Source: Opisthocomus hoazin | Taxonomy: Eukaryota > Chordata > Aves > Opisthocomiformes > Opisthocomidae | Assembly: GCF_030867145.1 (NCBI RefSeq) | Contig: NC_134415.1 | Span: 20,500,417-20,564,416, forward strand | Reading direction: 5' to 3' | Length of the DNA: 64,000 bases | Shown: positions 62,089 through 64,000 of the stretch, piece by piece | Numbering within the stretch: position 1 is the first letter of the stretch | Layout: the number at the start of each line of letters is the position of its first letter | Notes under the pieces: model-generated | Databases searched by the model: none | The model's input: the letters and a program-made list of their open reading frames with translations, nothing else | What the model was told of the DNA's origin: nothing | Position numbers and translations under genes: made by a program

Positions 62089-64000
62089 CTTACTACCTTA
62101 ACTCGCAGAATTAAAGAGAAGAAAATCTCCAGTTCACACAGACATGTGAATGTTTAGACGGCACAAAACAAGACAGAAAACAAAGGACCCTCCAGTCTTT
62201 CTTCAGGTAACATATCAGATCTGAAGTTCAAACACAGCAGCCTCCTGTCGATGAGGATCTCAGTCTTGCACCTGGGTCCTTCAGCTCTGGCACCGGACAT
62301 GCCTTCTGTCAGGCTAAGGACTCCCACTGCCAGATGGAAACACGGACAAAGTACAGAAAGATGGGTTTGTGTAGAATAATCAGACGGTATTTAAGGAGAA
62401 CTGAGTATAAAGCTTATAACTTTGAGGGAGATTTAACATGAAAGATAAACTAGTAGACAGAAGAAAAAGCTAGAGACAGAAAAAAAATTTTGCCTTTCTC
62501 TTCACACTGCTGCTTGTCACCTGAGTAATGACAACTAGCTGCAGCCAGAATTGCCCAGGTCCTAAAAGGTCCAGTCGCCCTTAGAGTCTGAAGCCCTGAA
62601 ATACATCAGACAGTTAAAAAACCCCCACCCTGTTAAAGCAAAGTTCCTCTTTGATCTTTGCCTACAGAAGAGAAATTAACCTGCTATCATCTGATCAAAA
62701 GTAATTATATTAAGAATGATCTGGGAGCTTATAAGAGAGTAGGGAACCTCACTTTTAAGGCAAACCAAATCTCTCCCAACAGACTTCACTTAACGGCTAT
62801 ACTGTCCTAAAAAACTAAAACACCAGCAAGGTGGTTTGGTGCAGTGGAGCGTGTTTGCAGGAAGAGCAGAGAAGACAAAGATACAACCGACCACAGGCAA
62901 CTCCTCATTCCCAGTTTCAATCAAGAGTGCCCACAGGCTGGAGGGCGTCATTCCCAGTCCCCCTATGGGAGGGAGGGAGTTTACCTCCAGGCAGGTGGCT
63001 TCCCCAGCAGAGGCCAATGCTGCCGGTGCTGCCGCATATAAGGCTGTTTGTGACAGACTCGTTCACTTGAGCCCTCGCACTCCAGTAAAGCCCCTTCCAC
63101 ATGCCCTGGAAAGAGACTTTGCTGAGTTGGTCTCACTCACTGGTTCCTGGCACAGCAGAAAGGGATGAGGAGCTCAGTGACTACTGATCTCTCTGCTTTG
63201 GGGAACTGATTTTTGTTTCTTCAAACTGGACAAATGAAACCAGTGCTCATTTACCTTCTCCCTGCCACCCTGCCGACAGAGCAGCTGCTAGTGACATGGG
63301 CTTCCTACAGCACAGGGCTCTGCTGCTGGCTCTTCTCCTTCCCAACGGCTTGCGTTCAGTAAAAACATTTTACTAAATTTCCCCACTGTTATTTTTCCAG
63401 GTCAACAATTGCTGTAGTTGCCATGGGACACTGCCTGGTCTTGAATGAGGGAGGTGCCATCCTCCCAACTACAAAAAATTCTGAACTAGAGAGAGTGGGA
63501 AAACCAGGGTGACTGATACACAAAGGCAGTTTTGAGCCATGGAACAACATGAGGAAGGAAGGAAGGAGTGAGTCAAACAGACCTTCAAATTAACGTGTAA
63601 CTCCTCTCACAAGTTCTCATTTAAATTTTATTTTAGAGATATTCAGCATTACAGGGACAATTTATGCTAGTAAACAAGGCTGTAATGCTTGCTCTTTCCT
63701 CAAGAAAAGCAAGAGCGTTAGAGATTAGAGGAAAGGTTCAGTTCAGTCTTCAAACATCCACAAGTGAGCTCTGACTGCCCAGACTAGATCCGGGTTTTAC
63801 AGCTGGGGTCCTCCAACAGCTAAACTTTCAGCCAGAACAGTCCTAGTTTGGAAAAGCTTTCTAAAGTCTTTTTTCCCCATTGCTATTATTATTATTTTCC
63901 TTCTTAAATTTCATAATAGCTCTGCCTCCAAACTCCTTTCCCCATTTCCTCGCAAATGGCTACAATTCAAACCCAGGGTGAATAACCCTTGCACATTGTT
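62089..64000. other. Non-coding or intronic DNA to the window edge
   Basis: No exon was supported. Open frames at 62,790-63,170 exist on both strands and contradict each other. Simple GGAA-type sequence near 63,555 and an ATT run near 63,885 are minor. The upstream exons and promoter of the minus-strand gene presumably lie here or beyond the window. Confidence 0.4.

Noticed and set aside
1..64000. Search by eye for tRNA, rRNA, snRNA and CRISPR-like arrays
   Set aside because: No cloverleaf, snRNA core or regularly spaced identical repeats were seen; the only spaced repeats are CR1 octamers and LTR-internal units.

Overview
This is a stretch of bird nuclear genome, mostly non-coding. The evidence for a bird is the repeats. 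There are about seven CR1 LINE copies, several with the characteristic CR1 3' end (a short tandem of an AGAATCAT-like octamer next to a 'GGTTGGAAGGGACCTC'-type sequence), and two long-terminal-repeat sequences of kinds that I recognise from memory as common in bird genomes. There are no operons, no bacterial-style genes, and I saw no tRNA or rRNA gene and no CRISPR array. Only a few of the many short open frames look like protein-coding exons.

Layout. 1-12,955 is non-coding and probably intergenic: an old CR1 relic at the left edge, GC-rich but incoherent sequence around 5.1-6.9 kb, a small CpG-dense patch near 9.5 kb and some AT-rich blocks that look like conserved non-coding DNA. 12,956-14,500 is a CR1 fragment directly abutted by a roughly 0.9-kb LTR. 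From about 15,600 rightward the window appears to hold the 3' part of one minus-strand gene. Its pieces are a poly(A) signal at 15,618-15,623, a 3'UTR of about 2.3 kb, a last coding exon at 17,940-18,068, a helical exon at about 26,258-26,557, a large exon at 54,088-54,575, an acidic exon at 55,823-55,898 and possibly a tiny exon at 60,041-60,087. The splice sites and codon phases of the two upstream exons fit exactly. The exon at 26.5 kb continues the predicted helix begun at the end of the 54-kb exon, in the same phase. I do not recognise the protein. It is acidic, serine-rich, has coiled-coil-like and basic stretches, and could be nuclear or cytosolic. Up to three more small exons (25.1, 24.6 and 23.2 kb) have good splice sites but are uncertain.

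The introns carry the remaining repeats: a solo LTR at 19.56-19.97 kb, CR1 copies at 28.9, 47.3-48.4, 57.1-58.9, 61.2 and 62.0 kb, simple repeats and a few hairpins. The CR1 at 57.1-58.9 kb is the best preserved: its reverse-transcriptase frame runs from the truncated 5' edge to the end of the protein with only one stop codon.

I found no convincing new biological system. The most useful leads are the unidentified split gene, its possible micro-exons and alternative terminal exon, the nearly open CR1, and a possible separate 3' end near 35.8 kb. All identifications are by eye, without database search.
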